A stretch of DNA of 64,000 nucleotides from Ghiorsea bivora (GCF_000744415.1 NZ_JQLW01000012.1:1-64000); one strand, 5' to 3'; shown: positions 54,334 to 63,309, counted from the stretch's first letter. Notes: generated by a model not told the origin, from the letters alone. Translations and numbers: made by a program.

Positions 54334-55967
54334 GCGTCTCTCCGTTTTAAACATAACATCGTAATATCATCATCATGGGTAGTAAAACCCTCATCTTCTA
54401 AACGTGCCAATAATGATGTGGGCAATACGGATGGATCCAAGGCATGGCGTTCTCTAAACCATGTTTCAACGCGATGATCATTAAACATGTCAGATGTTTT
54501 ATTTTTAGCCTCGGTAATACCATCTGTGCAAGCGAAAAGTACATTACCCTGCATGAAATCCAATGTTTCTGTACGTAGAGGAAGGTCTTCCAACATACCC
54601 AAAGGAGGCGTGGTTGCTTCAAGCCGTATGATATGATTTTCCTGCCATACCAACGGCGGTATATGCCCAGCATTTAACCACTCTAATGTATGGGTTTGTG
54701 GGTTGAGTTCAGCCATGAACAGGGTAACAAAACGCCCGCCTTGTAAGGATTGGAATAATGATTGATTGGCGTATTTGACAGCATCAAATAATGAAATGTT
54801 TTCGCCATTGGCAAGTGCATGTAACATGGCTTGTAAATTGGCGACAGTTAGAGCTGCGGGGTAACCTTTACCTGCCACGTCTGCGATAACAAACCATATA
54901 TTACCATTTTCACGTTTGATATAATCATAATAGTCGCCACCCACGGCATAACAACTTTCTTGAAAACCAGAGACAGTATAACCTGTGATATTGGGTTCAC
55001 CACGTGGCATTAGCCCTTTTTGAATATCACTGGCAATGGCAAGTGCATCCTTGAGTGTATCCCGCTCTTTAAGGCCTGCAAGTGCAGTGTTGAGCCCACG
55101 TGCCAAGTCGCCCATATCATCATCCATCATGATGGCAACATGCCCATCAAATTTACCTTGGCGTAAGAAGTTGAGTCCTGATACCAGTTCACGTGTAATG
55201 CGGTAGATAGTGCGGCTGGTTACCCATACCAAGGCTGTGCCACCAAGAATCAAATGACAAAAAAGAACAATGGCTTGCATCAAGATAAAGTGTTGTTCTG
55301 TTTCATCTGTTGTGCCTAACATCAACCAAGTAAATACACCCAAGATACTGACTGGAATTAAACTGGTAATCGCAAAAATAAGCCAAGGTCGGTTGGATGA
55401 GCGAATAATCCAAGGGTAGGTAGAAAAATGCTCAAGGTTACCAATAAAAAGGTTTTGGTTGGATAATCGCTTACGTGATTTTGCCATCCATGCCATGGTT
55501 AGTGTCACAGCAATGGTGGGGGTGAGTATACCCAAACCAAAAGTGATGCTTAGATACAAGGCAACCATCATACGCGGCGTAAGTGGTTGCTCAGAGAACG
55601 AAGAGGAAATAGCAATAACAGCGAGTAAGTAGATAATATAAATTAAAGATGCCAAACCAAAAGCTTTGATGGCACGCATAGGTAAACTCGCCATGGCTTG
55701 TTCAAGCGCTAAGTGTTTATGTGTTTTTAATGCGTAGCGAATGGGCTGGTGAACCCAGAATGCAGCGATGGTAAAGGTGATTATAAAAATAATAGGCGCA
55801 ATCATGGATAACCAAGGTGAAATGGTTGTGAGTACGGGGTTGCTGGTCAAACGAATGATGGCTTGCATGGCAAGCAACAATACGGGCAGCACCCATAGAT
55901 GTTTCAGATATTGGGTAATGCTGATTTGTGGTGCATAGGCTTGCAAGTGAGTGTTACGCATTGGCAT
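54330..55967 (-). CDS. Membrane-bound SpoIIE/PP2C-type serine phosphatase
   Basis: The 545-residue protein has six to seven hydrophobic segments in the first 270 residues, a HAMP-like linker (about 255-305, RELVSGLNFLRQGKFDGHVA), and a C-terminal SpoIIE phosphatase. The latter has VGGDYYDYIKR, FVIADVAGKGYPAALTVANL, GRFVTLFMAELNP and FACTDGITEAKN, with the metal-binding aspartates present. RsbU-type enzymes dephosphorylate STAS antagonists in partner-switching circuits. An RsbW-like kinase and a STAS protein lie at 63310-64000. It overlaps the PII-like gene upstream by 14 bp. Confidence 0.92.
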   Translation of the reverse strand: MPMRNTHLQAYAPQISITQYLKHLWVLPVLLLAMQAIIRLTSNPVLTTISPWLSMIAPIIFIITFTIAAFWVHQPIRYALKTHKHLALEQAMASLPMRAIKAFGLASLIYIIYLLAVIAISSSFSEQPLTPRMMVALYLSITFGLGILTPTIAVTLTMAWMAKSRKRLSNQNLFIGNLEHFSTYPWIIRSSNRPWLIFAITSLIPVSILGVFTWLMLGTTDETEQHFILMQAIVLFCHLILGGTALVWVTSRTIYRITRELVSGLNFLRQGKFDGHVAIMMDDDMGDLARGLNTALAGLKERDTLKDALAIASDIQKGLMPRGEPNITGYTVSGFQESCYAVGGDYYDYIKRENGNIWFVIADVAGKGYPAALTVANLQAMLHALANGENISLFDAVKYANQSLFQSLQGGRFVTLFMAELNPQTHTLEWLNAGHIPPLVWQENHIIRLEATTPPLGMLEDLPLRTETLDFMQGNVLFACTDGITEAKNKTSDMFNDHRVETWFRERHALDPSVLPTSLLARLEDEGFTTHDDDITMLCLKRRDA

Positions 55968-56289
55968 GATCTTCTTGGATTTCTGCCAATGGGCTGATTA
56001 CAGCTTGTTGTACAGCTGTCACATAAATAATACCACCATGCGGCTGATCCAAACCAGCGGCATGAAAGATATAGGCAAAGATTTCATCTACTTGTTTTTT
56101 GTCTACGATTACACTAATGATAACTTTTTCTGTTTGTTGACCAAGTTTTTGTGTGCCTAAGGGGGAGCTTCGTCCAAAACCACGGGCAAAGTGGTTTACC
56201 ATGGCTTGTATGCCAAAGGTTTTAGCCACGCCTTCAATGGCCTCTTTGGCTTTGTCTTCGGAGGCAATACAGGTAATGAGTTTACGCAT
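55954..56289 (-). CDS. PII-like regulatory protein (first of two)
   Basis: The protein of about 111 residues has the ferredoxin-like PII fold: MRKLITCIASEDKAKEAIEG, KVIISVIVDKKQVDEIFAYI and HGGIIYVTAVQQAV. The T-loop region (FARGFGRSSPLGTQKLGQ) lacks the RGAEY uridylylation motif of GlnB/GlnK, so it is a divergent PII. The start is placed at 56289; the longer ORF to 56364 overlaps the neighbouring gene. It overlaps the second PII-like gene and the phosphatase. Confidence 0.85.
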   Translation of the reverse strand: MRKLITCIASEDKAKEAIEGVAKTFGIQAMVNHFARGFGRSSPLGTQKLGQQTEKVIISVIVDKKQVDEIFAYIFHAAGLDQPHGGIIYVTAVQQAVISPLAEIQEDHANA

Positions 56290-56665
56290 GTTTTTTTGCA
56301 GCCTCACTTTCGGCAATAGCATCCAAAATATGCTGTGGGATATATGTTGCGGCTTTTTCAACACGGGTGGAATAAATCATACCCATACCAGGAGTATCCA
56401 TGTGACCTGCAATGGACATTTTTTCAAAAATCATGTCGCGCAAGTCACTGGGTACAAGAATATTAATAATTTCTTTTTCAGTGTTAATTGCTACAGAGAG
56501 TACGCCAAGCAACTCTTGCACCCCAAAACCATGCCCATAATGAATGGTAGCACCTTGAGCGCCTGCATCTTGGGCAGCTTTGAGCACGGCTTTTGCACGA
56601 CCACGTTGTACAATACAGGTAATAAGGAATACATCGGTTAAGACATTAATATGTTGAATACTCAT
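56282..56665 (-). CDS. PII-like regulatory protein (second of two)
   Basis: The 127-residue protein has the PII-type fold with VFLITCIVQRGRAKAVLKAA, GAQGATIHYGHGFGVQELLG, EKEIINILVPSDLRDMIFEK and GMGMIYSTRVEKAATY. The classical T-loop tyrosine motif is absent. It starts within 4 bp of the DUF1538 stop (ATGA overlap), so it is translationally coupled to a membrane protein, the way GlnK is to AmtB and SbtB to SbtA. The ligand and binding partner are unknown. Confidence 0.85.
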   Translation of the reverse strand: MSIQHINVLTDVFLITCIVQRGRAKAVLKAAQDAGAQGATIHYGHGFGVQELLGVLSVAINTEKEIINILVPSDLRDMIFEKMSIAGHMDTPGMGMIYSTRVEKAATYIPQHILDAIAESEAAKKHA

Positions 56666-58449
56666 GCAAGGTCTCCTTCAATCTGGCGCTCATTTTTAAG
56701 GTGTTTTCTATAAATTTGGTACTGTACCCATAAACCTGTCATGAGCACAGTTAAAATAGGACCAATAGAAGCCAAGGATAAGATACCAAAACCTTCAATT
56801 GCATCCACAGCATTACCTAATCCTAAACCCATGGCCAACACCAAAGGCACGGTGACAGGGCCAGTGGTTACACCTGCACTATCCCATGCAACATTCACAA
56901 ATTCCTCGGTGGAAAACCAAGTGAGCACCAATGCTAAGCTATATAAAGGGATTAAAAACCATGATAAAGGTAAACCCAAAACAATTTTAACCACACCGAG
57001 TGCAATGCCACAAGCTACACCAAAAGCAACAGCATAAATGAGTAGTTTTTTCTCAAATGCACCATTGGTTAATGTTTCTACGGTATTGCCCAATGCATTC
57101 AGCGCAGGCTCAGCCACGGTAGCACCAAAACCAAGCAACCAAGCAAAGATTAAAGCAATGGTAAAACCAATTGTCCATGTATAGATGGGTGATTCTTTCA
57201 CGCTTTCAATCACTGCAAATGCAGATGATAAGAGTGCGCCGGCTTGTTCGCCAAGCAATGATAAACCAAAGCGAAGCCCAATGCTAAATATAATCATACC
57301 CAATACACATAAGATAATACCATAAATAATAATACCGGGTGTTGGTAACTTTTCACGCAATACCAAACGCAGAACCAACATTAAGAATACAACCAATGGT
57401 ACAATGGCTTGTAAGCCTGATAAGATTTCTGTGCTAGGGCTTGTTTGGTACCAAGCAGGTATCGTTGTAGATGCAATGTGTGTGCTATGTAATGCAGCAT
57501 CGATAATGGCTTCGGGGGTGGTGGTTGAAGCTACAAAAATAGTGAGCAACATGACACCAATAATAGGGAATAAGGATGCAAGTGTAACAATACCAAAACC
57601 TGATAAGGCACTATTGCCGCGACCAGCAGTTGAAGCAATGCCAATACCAAGGGCTAAGACCAAGGGTACAGTAACGGGGCCTGTGGTAACAGCGCCGCAA
57701 TCCCAAGCCAAACCGAGCACTTTGGCGAGTTCATCATCTTGCATCAACCATATAGTCAGCAATAAGGCGGGTGTTAATGAGCCATAAATAAATGGTTTAA
57801 GGCTCCAACCGTACAATAAACGCAATGTGCCAAGAACAACGGCAAAACCTACACCCAAACCTACAATAAGCACCAATGTGCCGCTCCATTCATTGAGCAT
57901 GGTGTACAAATAGGGTGCGTTTTGTACTTTGAGAATACTGCCTGCAGCTTGCAGTGCACCAATTGCAGGTTCGGCAAATGTAACACCGATACCGAGCATA
58001 AAGGCAATCATGAGTACAATGGGTAGCGACACTTTGGCAGGTAGGTTTTGCCCAATAACTTCACCAAAAGGCATTAAACCTTTGTTCAACCCCTCCATAA
58101 ATAACATTAAACCAATGATGACGGCGAGCAAACCTGAAGCAATCATCACAGGGGCACTCACGGCTTGGTTAAGCACGAGAATTTGGAACAGTATTAAATA
58201 GACTGCCAAGGGGATAACAGCTTTGGCTTGTTCAAGGAAACGACTGCTGATGTAAGGCGCAAGTAAACGGTATATATCAATGCCGCGTAAGGACACGCAG
58301 TTTTTCTTATTGTTTTTTTTCTTAAAGGCTTGTTGTTTTTTTGCAAAATCATTGAAACTCACAATATTCTGCCGTAGGGAAATATGGCGAATCAATTTAC
58401 CATAACGAATCTTTTGACCTTGTTCAGGTATATTGTCCTTGTTAGACAT
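56662..58449 (-). CDS. DUF1538 membrane protein with duplicated halves
   Basis: The 595-residue protein has about twelve membrane segments in two homologous halves. Half 1 carries FAEPAIGALQAAGS and WDCGAVTTGPVTVPLVLALG; half 2 repeats AEPALNALGN and WDSAGVTTGPVTVPLVLAMG, each followed by GFGI(V/L)(T/S)LASL/IGPI. This is the DUF1538 family, with no assigned function. The duplicated TTGPVTVP helix-break motifs look like a transporter core. The N-terminal 75 residues are soluble and basic. It is followed by two PII-like genes in overlap. Confidence 0.85.
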   Translation of the reverse strand: MSNKDNIPEQGQKIRYGKLIRHISLRQNIVSFNDFAKKQQAFKKKNNKKNCVSLRGIDIYRLLAPYISSRFLEQAKAVIPLAVYLILFQILVLNQAVSAPVMIASGLLAVIIGLMLFMEGLNKGLMPFGEVIGQNLPAKVSLPIVLMIAFMLGIGVTFAEPAIGALQAAGSILKVQNAPYLYTMLNEWSGTLVLIVGLGVGFAVVLGTLRLLYGWSLKPFIYGSLTPALLLTIWLMQDDELAKVLGLAWDCGAVTTGPVTVPLVLALGIGIASTAGRGNSALSGFGIVTLASLFPIIGVMLLTIFVASTTTPEAIIDAALHSTHIASTTIPAWYQTSPSTEILSGLQAIVPLVVFLMLVLRLVLREKLPTPGIIIYGIILCVLGMIIFSIGLRFGLSLLGEQAGALLSSAFAVIESVKESPIYTWTIGFTIALIFAWLLGFGATVAEPALNALGNTVETLTNGAFEKKLLIYAVAFGVACGIALGVVKIVLGLPLSWFLIPLYSLALVLTWFSTEEFVNVAWDSAGVTTGPVTVPLVLAMGLGLGNAVDAIEGFGILSLASIGPILTVLMTGLWVQYQIYRKHLKNERQIEGDLA

Positions 58450-60187
58450 TTATTGATCCTTGTTGGCAAAGACAAGTGTTTTGCGGATGTTTTTTTGTTT
58501 GATAAGCAGTAAGGCGGGTAAGAATAAGAGCCATAACCATAATGTATATATTGTTTGTTGTTGAGGTTAGGCATCCGCCACTGCTGCCACCGCTGTTTGA
58601 GGCAATGGGTGGGTTAGTGCTACTCAGCACGGGCAATGCTGGGGTTACACCATCTGTTAATTGCCATGTCATATTATCATTGGTTGCTGAAGTATTTGAA
58701 ATCACAAACGTAATTTTGGATAACCCTGTGGGGGGTGTCCATACAGCTTGCCCTGCGTTTAAAGGAATGGGGGTGAGTGAGTAAGCTCCGCCAGCTGTAT
58801 TTTGGCTAAGCACACTAAGTTTTGCTGTGCCTGTTGTGGTAAATGTATAAGTGCCTACAGGGTTTTGAATCAGTTCATATACGGTGGACAAATGTTTTTG
58901 TTTGCCAGAGAAGGGTTGAAGCGCAATAGAAGCATTGCTGCTGATATTGGCACCACCTTGAAATAAATTGTCACCCCAAGCAATAGGGTAGTCGGCACCA
59001 TTTTGGTATTGGGTTATATCAATATTCCAAATGCCAAACTCATGAAACGCGATAGAAAGGGATGAACCTATGTTTTTTAGCGATGTATCTATGGCGGTAT
59101 AGGTATTGTTCCCCGATGTTTGTCCCATTGCTGTGAGAATGTTTTTGATGAGTATATCACCATGTTTATCTGATAAATAACGTATCCAAACAAACCTTCC
59201 ATATTGTTCAAGCCCTGTTGCGGTGAGACCAAAGGAATCAAGGGGAAGTTCGGGGTAATCTTGGCTGCCAGACTCTCGTAAACCATTGCCATTTCTATCA
59301 ATGAAACTTTCACCAAGCGTAAATTGGCTATTGCCATCACTGTCTGTATAAACTTCACCAATATATTGCAAATTATCTTTGATGTTCGGGTATACCTTGT
59401 CTTCCATCCATGTGCTTAGAGACTCTAATACGGCAGGGAATTCGGTACCATCATAACCCATTTGTATGCTATGGAAGAACTCATGGGCAAGTGTGACTTG
59501 TGCAGGGGTAAGTGAGTTGGGGTAAGAAAATTGACTGGTTGAAAAATCATTGTCCAATACCATGTGTGTAAAAACGCTGTTCGGGTATGGTGAACCTGTA
59601 CGCACTTGAGGGTCGCCTGTGACATAACCATAGATGCCAACAGCACCTATATCTAAAAGGTAAATATCATACTTCCCATCACCACCTAAAGTTCCATCAG
59701 AGGGTGGGGCAGTGTAACCCATGGTAGTAGTTTCTTGTGTCCAGACCGTTTCAGCTTCGATGGCAAGTTGGGCAACAAATGCTGCGTTGGCTCGGTTGGC
59801 ATCATTGGGATATGCCGTGTCATCCAAATAATGAAATAAAAAATGCGTGGTTGATAGGGTTGAAAGATTTGGGATTTGCGTGTCAGTATAAAAGTTTACA
59901 CCAGATGGCGGACTACCAATGCCATTGTCTGGGCGTAGTAGCCAAGGATTTACCAAAGCTTGTGTTTCAGGGCTAAGTTGGTTCCAATTGTTTTGCGCAA
60001 GCATAAGCATAGGGGTCAGAGAGCGTGTTGGTGCATGAGTTGAAATAACACCTGTTGCAATTGGGTTTAGTGATTGAAAAAAGGAAGATACGGTTTGCTC
60101 GGTTGTGTTTTGAGCATAGGCAGAAGTATACCCTATAAAGGATAAGCAAATGCTAAGACAAACGTATGAGAAAAAACGCATGAACAC
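58442..60187 (-). CDS. Secreted metalloprotease-like protein with C-terminal sorting-type tail
   Basis: The 581-residue protein has a signal peptide (cleavage near AYAQ), a propeptide-like N-terminus, and a zinc motif H235-E-F-F-H239 in TLAHEFFHSIQMGYDG, as in the MXAN_6640-type putative metalloproteases. A DSDGNSQFTLGESFIDRNGN segment looks like calcium-binding. The end reads NSGGSSGGC, then a hydrophobic stretch and basic residues, resembling CTERM protein-sorting tails. The coding end overlaps the DUF1538 start by 8 bp. Confidence 0.75.
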   Translation of the reverse strand: MFMRFFSYVCLSICLSFIGYTSAYAQNTTEQTVSSFFQSLNPIATGVISTHAPTRSLTPMLMLAQNNWNQLSPETQALVNPWLLRPDNGIGSPPSGVNFYTDTQIPNLSTLSTTHFLFHYLDDTAYPNDANRANAAFVAQLAIEAETVWTQETTTMGYTAPPSDGTLGGDGKYDIYLLDIGAVGIYGYVTGDPQVRTGSPYPNSVFTHMVLDNDFSTSQFSYPNSLTPAQVTLAHEFFHSIQMGYDGTEFPAVLESLSTWMEDKVYPNIKDNLQYIGEVYTDSDGNSQFTLGESFIDRNGNGLRESGSQDYPELPLDSFGLTATGLEQYGRFVWIRYLSDKHGDILIKNILTAMGQTSGNNTYTAIDTSLKNIGSSLSIAFHEFGIWNIDITQYQNGADYPIAWGDNLFQGGANISSNASIALQPFSGKQKHLSTVYELIQNPVGTYTFTTTGTAKLSVLSQNTAGGAYSLTPIPLNAGQAVWTPPTGLSKITFVISNTSATNDNMTWQLTDGVTPALPVLSSTNPPIASNSGGSSGGCLTSTTNNIYIMVMALILTRLTAYQTKKHPQNTCLCQQGSINV

Positions 60188-60214
60188 CTTCCTGCTTTCA
60201 ATATGGATTAAAGC

Positions 60215-60781
60215 TTAGATGTTTTCTTTCTGAATTTGAAGCAAAATAGGTGCTTTAGGGCTATGTGGCACACAAATTTGTTCGAGTTTGAAATTGTTGG
60301 TGTGTGTATGTTTGTGTTGTAGCCAGGTAATTATTTGCGTCGCTTCTAGGTCACCACCATGATGCCCTGGGTAAAGCATGATACTTAAGCAGCCAAGGGG
60401 TGCTAACAGTTGCAAGCTGTGTTGCAGTGCAATAAGAGTGGTATCAGCATGCGTGATAATACTTTTGTCACCATGTGGCAGCCAACCAAGATTAAACATA
60501 ATGGCTTGAATATGACCATGCACTTCTTCAGGGATATGCTGGTGCATGGTTTCGTGACCGGCCAGAAAAAAACTTTGTTGGCAGGGCTGATGCTCCAATA
60601 ATGTTTTTGTAGCTGTGAGTGCTTGTTGTTGCACATCAAAGCCAAATACATGCCCCGTTTTGCCGACCTGCTTTGCTAAGAATAAAGTGTCAAAACCGTT
60701 GCCTAGTGTCGCATCAATAACGTTGTCACCTTCATGGATGTTGGTTGCTAGCCAAGCTTGTGCAATGTCTGTGAGTCTCAT
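60215..60781 (-). CDS. mnmM: MnmM-like tRNA methyltransferase (rRNA_methylase PF06962 family, YtqB-like)
   Basis: The 188-residue class I SAM methyltransferase has DNVIDATLGNGFDTLFLA (SAM loop), VFGFDVQQQALTATK, AIMFNLGWLPHGDKSIIT and LSIMLYPGHHGGDLEA. These are hallmarks of the YtqB family, recently shown in B. subtilis to be MnmM, which methylates nm5U34 to mnm5U34 in tRNA. A flavoprotein resembling the MnmC oxidase domain lies two genes away (61454). Assignment is from motif knowledge; the substrate is not proven here. Confidence 0.8.
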   Translation of the reverse strand: MRLTDIAQAWLATNIHEGDNVIDATLGNGFDTLFLAKQVGKTGHVFGFDVQQQALTATKTLLEHQPCQQSFFLAGHETMHQHIPEEVHGHIQAIMFNLGWLPHGDKSIITHADTTLIALQHSLQLLAPLGCLSIMLYPGHHGGDLEATQIITWLQHKHTHTNNFKLEQICVPHSPKAPILLQIQKENI

Positions 60782-61362
60782 GTTTTTAATGATGATGTTT
60801 CTTGTAAACTCATGATGCGAGTTGCTTGTGTGGAAAAACTTGCTGTTTTGTCTCGGATACGTTCGCGGAAGCGATAGTATACATCCATTAATTTGTTGAG
60901 CGCGACTTTACCGAGTAGGCTTCCAGCATGTAAATGATAAAGTAACGATAGATTATTGCTCTTGCTGCTGCTGACTACAAGATCCCCCTTTAGGATTAGG
61001 TAAACATAGTCAGCATAATCCCCTTTTTTCAAGAGCATAGCACCTTCATGCAAATGAACCTTACGCATATTGTATTTGAGTACGCTTAGCGTTTTAGCAA
61101 GAGGGGTGTAGTTTTCACTTATGATGGGTGTTTCATGCGAAGAAATAACATCGCACCTAAATTTATTAATCAAACCTTGCATTTCCTCTGGGTGTTTATG
61201 AGCCGGAATTTGATAGATTATCCGCGCCGGTATAAATAGTAAGGATTTCATGCCTTGATTGTAAGAAGTGACGCGTAAGTTTTCGGTGAGAAACAGGGGG
61301 TTGGGATGCGAAGCACAAAATCCTTTGAGTTTTTTTCGCGATGTTTGCTGACGCTCTGTCAT
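60778..61362 (-). CDS. Cyclic-nucleotide-binding-domain-like protein
   Basis: The 194-residue protein has a basic N-terminus and, at about residues 100-165, a cNMP-type jellyroll segment: KVHLHEGAMLLKKGDYADYV with YLILKGDLVVSSS, and LYHLHAGSLLGKVALN. No DNA-binding domain is visible, so it is not a plain CRP-type regulator. Its stop overlaps the MnmM-like start by 4 bp. The start codon is uncertain. Function unknown. Confidence 0.6.
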   Translation of the reverse strand: MTERQQTSRKKLKGFCASHPNPLFLTENLRVTSYNQGMKSLLFIPARIIYQIPAHKHPEEMQGLINKFRCDVISSHETPIISENYTPLAKTLSVLKYNMRKVHLHEGAMLLKKGDYADYVYLILKGDLVVSSSKSNNLSLLYHLHAGSLLGKVALNKLMDVYYRFRERIRDKTASFSTQATRIMSLQETSSLKT

Positions 61363-61453
61363 GTGAGAGTTCGTTCCTTAATGTCTTTGTATCCAAGTAA
61401 ATGTTAATGCGTGAAGCTTACAGTGGAGGTGTTGCTAATCCTAGTGGTAATTA

Positions 61454-62479
61454 TCACTGGTTAAGCAGATTGGAATACCGGCTGATATCCACTTTTGCAG
61501 GGATAGGGTCGTGTGTTAAGAGTGATTGGGTAAAGAGGTGGCTATACCAAGGGATGAGTAGGCTGCCTCGAGAGCCAAAACCATTAAATATAGCAGTGTT
61601 TTTTTGTTTGGGGTGAAAGCCAATGAAGGGTTGTTTGTCTAAGGTGGTGGGGCGTATGCCTGCTTGATGTTGGGTAACTTTGAAATTGTAGGATGCATGA
61701 AAAAGGCCATTGGCAAATGCCAGAAGTTGCTGTTTGGATGTTTCGAGTTGGGTGGGGGTGGTTATTTTTGTATCAAAAGTTGCACCAATACGGCAAGTTT
61801 TTTTATTCATAGGCAATAGCCATTTGCTTTTGTTGATGATGGCGTCTGGCAGTATGTTTTCTGTATTACAGGTGATGATTTCACCATGGGCAGGTTGTAG
61901 AGGTAGCCATGAAAACAATGGATTGGACATCATGTGATACCCTTCGCAGTAGATAGCTGTTTGTTCAGAATGAGTAGTTTCAACGTTGCGGTAGGTGATG
62001 ATGTTTTGCTGTTTAAAATAAGTATGTAAGGCATCCAGTAAGGTGTTTGTATCCAACCAAGCTGTATGTGTTTGCACAATGCTACCATGTTCTTGTTTGA
62101 GGTTTGTGGTTATGCTCTGTTCTTTGAGATAGTCCTTATATTTATTGTTTTTCAGGCGATTTTTACAGTTTTCTTGCTCTTTTTGTGAATTAAAGAGTCG
62201 AAACATGGTTTTTGTATGGAAGAATGAAACATTAAGGGTGTTTTCGATGTGGTGGTAAAACTGATGTGCAAAGTTTAGCATTTCGGGAGTTTGCTCTGCT
62301 AAAACGAAGCGTTGCCCTGTCACAGGGTTAATAAGCCCTGCGGCAACCCGTGAAGCGCAGGCTTTGTCGCCTGCGAAAATATGCACCTTTTTACCTTGCT
62401 GCAATAATGTCCACGCCAATAGGCAGCCAGCCAAACCGTTGCCCACAACTATTATGCCTTGTCCTGATAGAGTGTTCAT
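61454..62479 (-). CDS. FAD-dependent oxidoreductase resembling the MnmC oxidase domain (MnmL-like)
   Basis: The DAO-family flavoprotein of about 341 residues has the FAD loop GIIVVGNGLAGCLLAWTLLQ with QGKKVHIFAGD, then SRVAAGLINPVTGQRFV, WLPLQPAHGEIITC, and the C-terminal HQAGIRPTTLDKQPFIGFHP and FNGFGSRGSLLIPW. This matches the stand-alone oxidase half of MnmC, which converts cmnm5U34 to nm5U34 in tRNA. Other DAO enzymes (glycine oxidase type) remain possible. ATGs at 62479 and 62491 are both plausible starts; neither has a clear ribosome site. Confidence 0.75.
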   Translation of the reverse strand: MNTLSGQGIIVVGNGLAGCLLAWTLLQQGKKVHIFAGDKACASRVAAGLINPVTGQRFVLAEQTPEMLNFAHQFYHHIENTLNVSFFHTKTMFRLFNSQKEQENCKNRLKNNKYKDYLKEQSITTNLKQEHGSIVQTHTAWLDTNTLLDALHTYFKQQNIITYRNVETTHSEQTAIYCEGYHMMSNPLFSWLPLQPAHGEIITCNTENILPDAIINKSKWLLPMNKKTCRIGATFDTKITTPTQLETSKQQLLAFANGLFHASYNFKVTQHQAGIRPTTLDKQPFIGFHPKQKNTAIFNGFGSRGSLLIPWYSHLFTQSLLTHDPIPAKVDISRYSNLLNQ

Positions 62480-62556
62480 GACCGCTAGCATAAACGATGT
62501 GGCGATAGGCAGCAAAAAGCAGTATTGTTGCCAAAATTATAACTAAGGAGTTTATC

Positions 62557-62835
62557 ATGGCAAAAGCATCAGCACGTCACCTTTTGGTGAGTACAGAAGA
62601 AAAATGTTTAGAAGTTAAAGCGGAAATTGAAGCAGGTTTGGATTTTGGTGAAGCAGCTAAGAAATATTCATCATGCCCATCCAAAGCACAAGGTGGCGAT
62701 TTGGGTGAGTTTGGCCCAGGTCAAATGGTTCCTGAATTTGATAAAGTGGTATTCTCTGCAGACATTGGAACTATTGAAGGCCCTGTGCAAACTCAATTTG
62801 GTTACCACTTGTTGGAAGTTACAGCGCGTAGTTAA
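62557..62835 (+). CDS. ppiC: Parvulin-type peptidyl-prolyl cis-trans isomerase
   Basis: The 92-residue protein is a stand-alone parvulin domain, like E. coli PpiC: ASARHLLVSTEEKCLEVKAE, AAKKYSSCPSKAQGGDLGEF with GPGQMVPEFDKVVF, and VQTQFGYHLLEV. It has no signal peptide and is thus cytosolic. AAGGAG with 7-base spacing precedes the ATG. It is followed by the YcgN gene with a 3-bp gap. Confidence 0.95.
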   Translation: MAKASARHLLVSTEEKCLEVKAEIEAGLDFGEAAKKYSSCPSKAQGGDLGEFGPGQMVPEFDKVVFSADIGTIEGPVQTQFGYHLLEVTARS

Positions 62836-62838
62836 GAT

Positions 62839-63270
62839 ATGTCAACGTCAGTGCAAACCACTTGGCATGAGCATATCAATGAGGCGGATTGGGAAGCTTT
62901 GTGCGATGGCTGTGGCAAGTGTTGTATGCATAAGTTTGAAGATGAAGATACAGGCGAGATTCTAAGAACGAATGTTGCCTGCAAGCTTTTTGAAGCGAGC
63001 ACATGCCGCTGCACACAATATAAAGAAAGGTTTTCGCAAGTTCCTGAATGTTTGGATATTCGTAAACTTACCGATATAGAAATGTTGTGGTTGCCTGAAA
63101 CATGTGCTTATCGCTTAACATTTGAAGGTAAACCTTTGCCTCAGTGGCATCCGTTGAACAGTGGGGATGCAAGGTCGGTGAATAAGGCGGGGCACTCGAT
63201 GTCTGGTTTGTCGATTTCTGAAGTTGATGTGCCTGAAGATGAAATAGTAGATTATATTTTAACATCTTAG
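62839..63270 (+). CDS. YcgN-family cysteine-cluster protein (UPF0260)
   Basis: The 143-residue protein has the family cysteine pattern CDGCGKCCMHKFEDEDTGEI, NVACKLFEASTCRCTQYKER and VPECLDIRKL, and the closing WHPLNSGDARSV. The CxxCxxCC-type cluster could bind zinc or an iron-sulfur centre. Function is not known for the family. It is cotranscribed with ppiC, judging by the 3-bp gap. Confidence 0.93.
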   Translation: MSTSVQTTWHEHINEADWEALCDGCGKCCMHKFEDEDTGEILRTNVACKLFEASTCRCTQYKERFSQVPECLDIRKLTDIEMLWLPETCAYRLTFEGKPLPQWHPLNSGDARSVNKAGHSMSGLSISEVDVPEDEIVDYILTS

Positions 63271-63309
63271 ATAATAGATGCTAAGCTTGCTTTGTATAAA
63301 AAATGAGGA

